From Flavobacterium sp. 9 (GTDB taxonomy: Bacteria > Bacteroidota > Bacteroidia > Flavobacteriales > Flavobacteriaceae), in assembly GCF_002754195.1 (NCBI RefSeq), contig NZ_PEEU01000001.1, forward strand, positions 4,898,001-4,962,000: a DNA stretch of 64,000 nt, given 5' to 3'. The translations under genes and the position numbers were made by a program. The notes under the pieces were generated by a model. The model was given only the letters and a program-made list of their open reading frames with translations. It was not told where the DNA came from and did no database searches. Of the stretch, positions 62,016 through 64,000 are shown piece by piece. Within the stretch, counting starts at the first letter, position 1, and each line of letters begins with the position of its first letter.

Positions 62016-63794
62016 ATGGAGATATCCGCACTATATAAAAAAATTACGCCTTTCGTCAGACCCTATCGAAAAATGGTAATTGCAACGCTGCTGCTAACTT
62101 TTTTGGGCTCATTTGCAGCACAGGTAAATGCATTGATATTAAAATATACCGTTGATACGATTAGTAATTTAATGGTGGCGCATGAACCATTATCTAAAGG
62201 ATTTCATTTATTAGGTATAATAAGTATTGTTTTGCTTTCTAAAGAATTGATTTATTCAGTAGTACAATTTGGACAGAAATTCTATGGAGAAAAACTACGA
62301 ATCTTTATAACCCGAGATATTTCGCAAACCATTGTAGAGAAAATTCTAAGCTATAGAATGGAATTTTATACGTCAGGCGAAAATGAAAGCGGAAAACTTC
62401 AAACCCGAATTGATTTAGGAATCAGTAGTTTGACAAAATTGGTTCAGAATTTCTTCATTGATATTATGCCATTGTTTGCCAATGCGTTTGTGGCTTTGAT
62501 CTTGATGTTTTATGCCAATTTTTATGTCGGTTTGGTGAGTTTATTTATTATCCCAATTTATTTTTATGTTAGCCAATTACAAGCCAGTAAATTAAGTGGC
62601 TTTAGAAGAAGAATGCGTAATTATCGCGAAACAAAGAATAACGGAATCATTAGTTTAATTGAATCCATAACGGTAATTAAATCCTTTGTGCGAGAACCAA
62701 TGGAAGCAGATCGCCATCAGAAAATTCAATTTGAGATGACCGAAAATCAATTGGCGACAAGAAAAACCAGTTTTATTTTTGAAAGCATTAAAGGTTTTAT
62801 TGAACAAATAGGCGTTGTAATTATCATCATACTTACTGCTTATTTTGTTTTGAATAATAAAATGACAATTGGCGCGATCATGTTTCATATTATGCTGTTT
62901 AATAATGTTTCGTCACCAATCAGGCAATTGCATCGTATTTATGATGAAGTAAATGACGCCTTGATTTATTCAGAAGGTTTCTTCGATATTTTAGAATCAG
63001 AAAATGAAAAAGAAACCAGCGGAACTTATATTCCTGAAAAAATTATTGGATTGATCGAAGTCAAAAATGTTGATTTTGCTTATCCAAATGGAACCAAAGC
63101 ACTTTCGGATATTAATTTCACTATAAAACCCAATGAAACAACCGCTTTGGTTGGTTTAAGCGGCGCCGGAAAAAGTACCGTTATTAATTTATTGGATAAG
63201 TTTTATTTGCCGTCTTCAGGGAAAATTTATTTAGATGGAGTTGACTTAAACGATTATGATACTGATTTTCTGCGAAAAAATATTGGATTAGTTTTGCAGA
63301 AAAATCACATTTTTAAAGGCACAGTAGCAGAAAATATTCTCTACGGAAATCCTGAAGCCACAGAAACTGAGATTATAGACGCGGCAAAACAAGCTTACAT
63401 TCATGAACAAGTAATGCAGTTGCCAAAAGGTTATGATTCTGATGCGCATTTGCTTTCCGGCGGACAACAACAACGAATCGCGATTGCAAGATTGTTTCTA
63501 AAGAATCCGCCAATTATTTTTTTAGATGAGCCTACAGCAAGTTTAGATGCAATTGCAACAGAGCAAATTAAGAAATCATTAGACGCAATAAAAAAAGACA
63601 GAACGGTAATTATTATTTCGCATAGTATTTCTCAAATTATCGATGCTTCACATATTATAGTTCTAGAAAAAGGAAAATGTATCGAACAAGGTGCGCATGA
63701 TGAACTTTACGATAACAAATCTGTGTATTATGACATCTTTACTGCAATGGCAAATAGTTTGAATATTGATAAAATAACGCAGACACTTGATTAA
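62016..63794 (+). CDS. ABC transporter, fused permease and ATPase (exporter type)
   Basis: A 592-residue half-transporter that should work as a dimer. An N-terminal six-helix membrane domain (about 15-310) precedes the ATPase: Walker A GLSGAGKST, signature LSGGQQQRIAIAR, Walker B IIFLDEPTA and the H-loop IIISHSIS. It belongs to the MsbA/lipid-and-drug exporter type; substrate unknown. It is the last complete gene of the window. Confidence 0.94.
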   Translation: MEISALYKKITPFVRPYRKMVIATLLLTFLGSFAAQVNALILKYTVDTISNLMVAHEPLSKGFHLLGIISIVLLSKELIYSVVQFGQKFYGEKLRIFITRDISQTIVEKILSYRMEFYTSGENESGKLQTRIDLGISSLTKLVQNFFIDIMPLFANAFVALILMFYANFYVGLVSLFIIPIYFYVSQLQASKLSGFRRRMRNYRETKNNGIISLIESITVIKSFVREPMEADRHQKIQFEMTENQLATRKTSFIFESIKGFIEQIGVVIIIILTAYFVLNNKMTIGAIMFHIMLFNNVSSPIRQLHRIYDEVNDALIYSEGFFDILESENEKETSGTYIPEKIIGLIEVKNVDFAYPNGTKALSDINFTIKPNETTALVGLSGAGKSTVINLLDKFYLPSSGKIYLDGVDLNDYDTDFLRKNIGLVLQKNHIFKGTVAENILYGNPEATETEIIDAAKQAYIHEQVMQLPKGYDSDAHLLSGGQQQRIAIARLFLKNPPIIFLDEPTASLDAIATEQIKKSLDAIKKDRTVIIISHSISQIIDASHIIVLEKGKCIEQGAHDELYDNKSVYYDIFTAMANSLNIDKITQTLD

Positions 63795-63857
63795 TTTGTC
63801 TTATGGTAATTGTAATCGCCAATCTTTGTCATTCTGAGGAACGAAGAATCTCCGTAA

Positions 63858-63959
63858 GTAGCTCGACAAAGATTGGTCTTTGCGAGGAACGAAGCAATCT
63901 CACTTGCTTAATCTCTCAATAACTCTTCTTAGTGTGGTTGCTTCGTTCCTCGCAATGAC
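63858..63959 (-). repeat. ~103-bp dispersed inverted-repeat element, copy 2
   Basis: Reverse-oriented copy of the element at 2617-2719. Arms TTGCGAGGAACGAAGCAA (63880-63897) and TTGCTTCGTTCCTCGCAA (63938-63955) flank a 40-bp spacer that is partly conserved. An adjacent arm pair CAATCTTTGTC / GACAAAGATTG (63820-63830, 63865-63875) encloses a shorter hairpin. No gene is seen from 63795 to the window end. Confidence 0.75.
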
Positions 63960-64000
63960 AAGATTGTTGATTATGATTGCGAGGTTTGCGCTAAACCCGA

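Noticed and set aside
63795..64000. tRNA or small RNA gene in the terminal gap
   Set aside because: The folding potential here is explained by the dispersed inverted-repeat element; no cloverleaf with tRNA-conserved bases was found.

Overview
The window is AT-rich chromosomal DNA from a member of the Bacteroidota, most likely a Flavobacterium or close relative. The evidence is a SusC/SusD pair, two kinds of type IX secretion (T9SS) sorting domain, families largely confined to this phylum (DUF3810, DUF4268, DUF5107, NagB fused to LmbE), and promoters of the form TTG-N~20-TAnnTTTG. No rRNA, tRNA, CRISPR array, prophage or transposase gene was seen.

Positions 1-29330 form one carbohydrate-utilisation island. 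A minus-strand operon (20846 down to 3338) encodes SusC, SusD, an arylsulfotransferase-like lipoprotein, a TsdA-like dihaem cytochrome c, a GH123-like glycoside hydrolase, a DUF5107-TPR protein, an M60 (enhancin-like) peptidase and an M1 aminopeptidase. Downstream lies a second minus-strand unit: a DUF5077/DUF3472 protein and a GH109-like (alpha-N-acetylgalactosaminidase) protein cut by the window edge. On the other side lie a CBM9-like gene, a LacI-type regulator, and a plus-strand operon of GHMP sugar kinase, nucleotidyltransferase, FHS-type sugar permease and a NagB deaminase fused to an LmbE deacetylase domain. The enzymes point to amino-sugar glycans, plausibly GalNAc-bearing glycoproteins: trimming of peptide and sugar in the periplasm, then uptake and N-acetylhexosamine catabolism.

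Three transcription units of this island share one module: two 14-bp imperfect palindromes around TGTGCTCGAGCACA, 23 bp apart centre to centre, just upstream of a promoter with the same 20-bp spacer. One copy lies between the LacI gene and the kinase operon. This defines a local regulon, and the position upstream of the -33 box suggests activation.

From 29.6 kb on the content is mostly core and housekeeping: pyrG, yidC, a MORN-repeat protein, a DUF4956 membrane protein, an exported dikinase-like protein, mnmA, a group of T9SS cargo proteins (S8 protease, type-B sorting-domain protein, delta-60 repeat protein), nitronate monooxygenase, a Nudix CoA pyrophosphatase, an acyltransferase, an ECF sigma factor with a membrane partner, a ParE-type toxin-antitoxin pair, pepD, a phosphate-selective-porin-like protein, DUF389, a DEAD-box helicase, rdgB and an ABC exporter.

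Intergenic regions are rich in structured repeats: two copies of a ~159-bp MITE-like element whose paired arms have changed in concert, a ~103-bp inverted element at both ends of the window, a 24-mer present four times, and tandem duplications at 22.2-22.6 and 29.85-30.08 kb.
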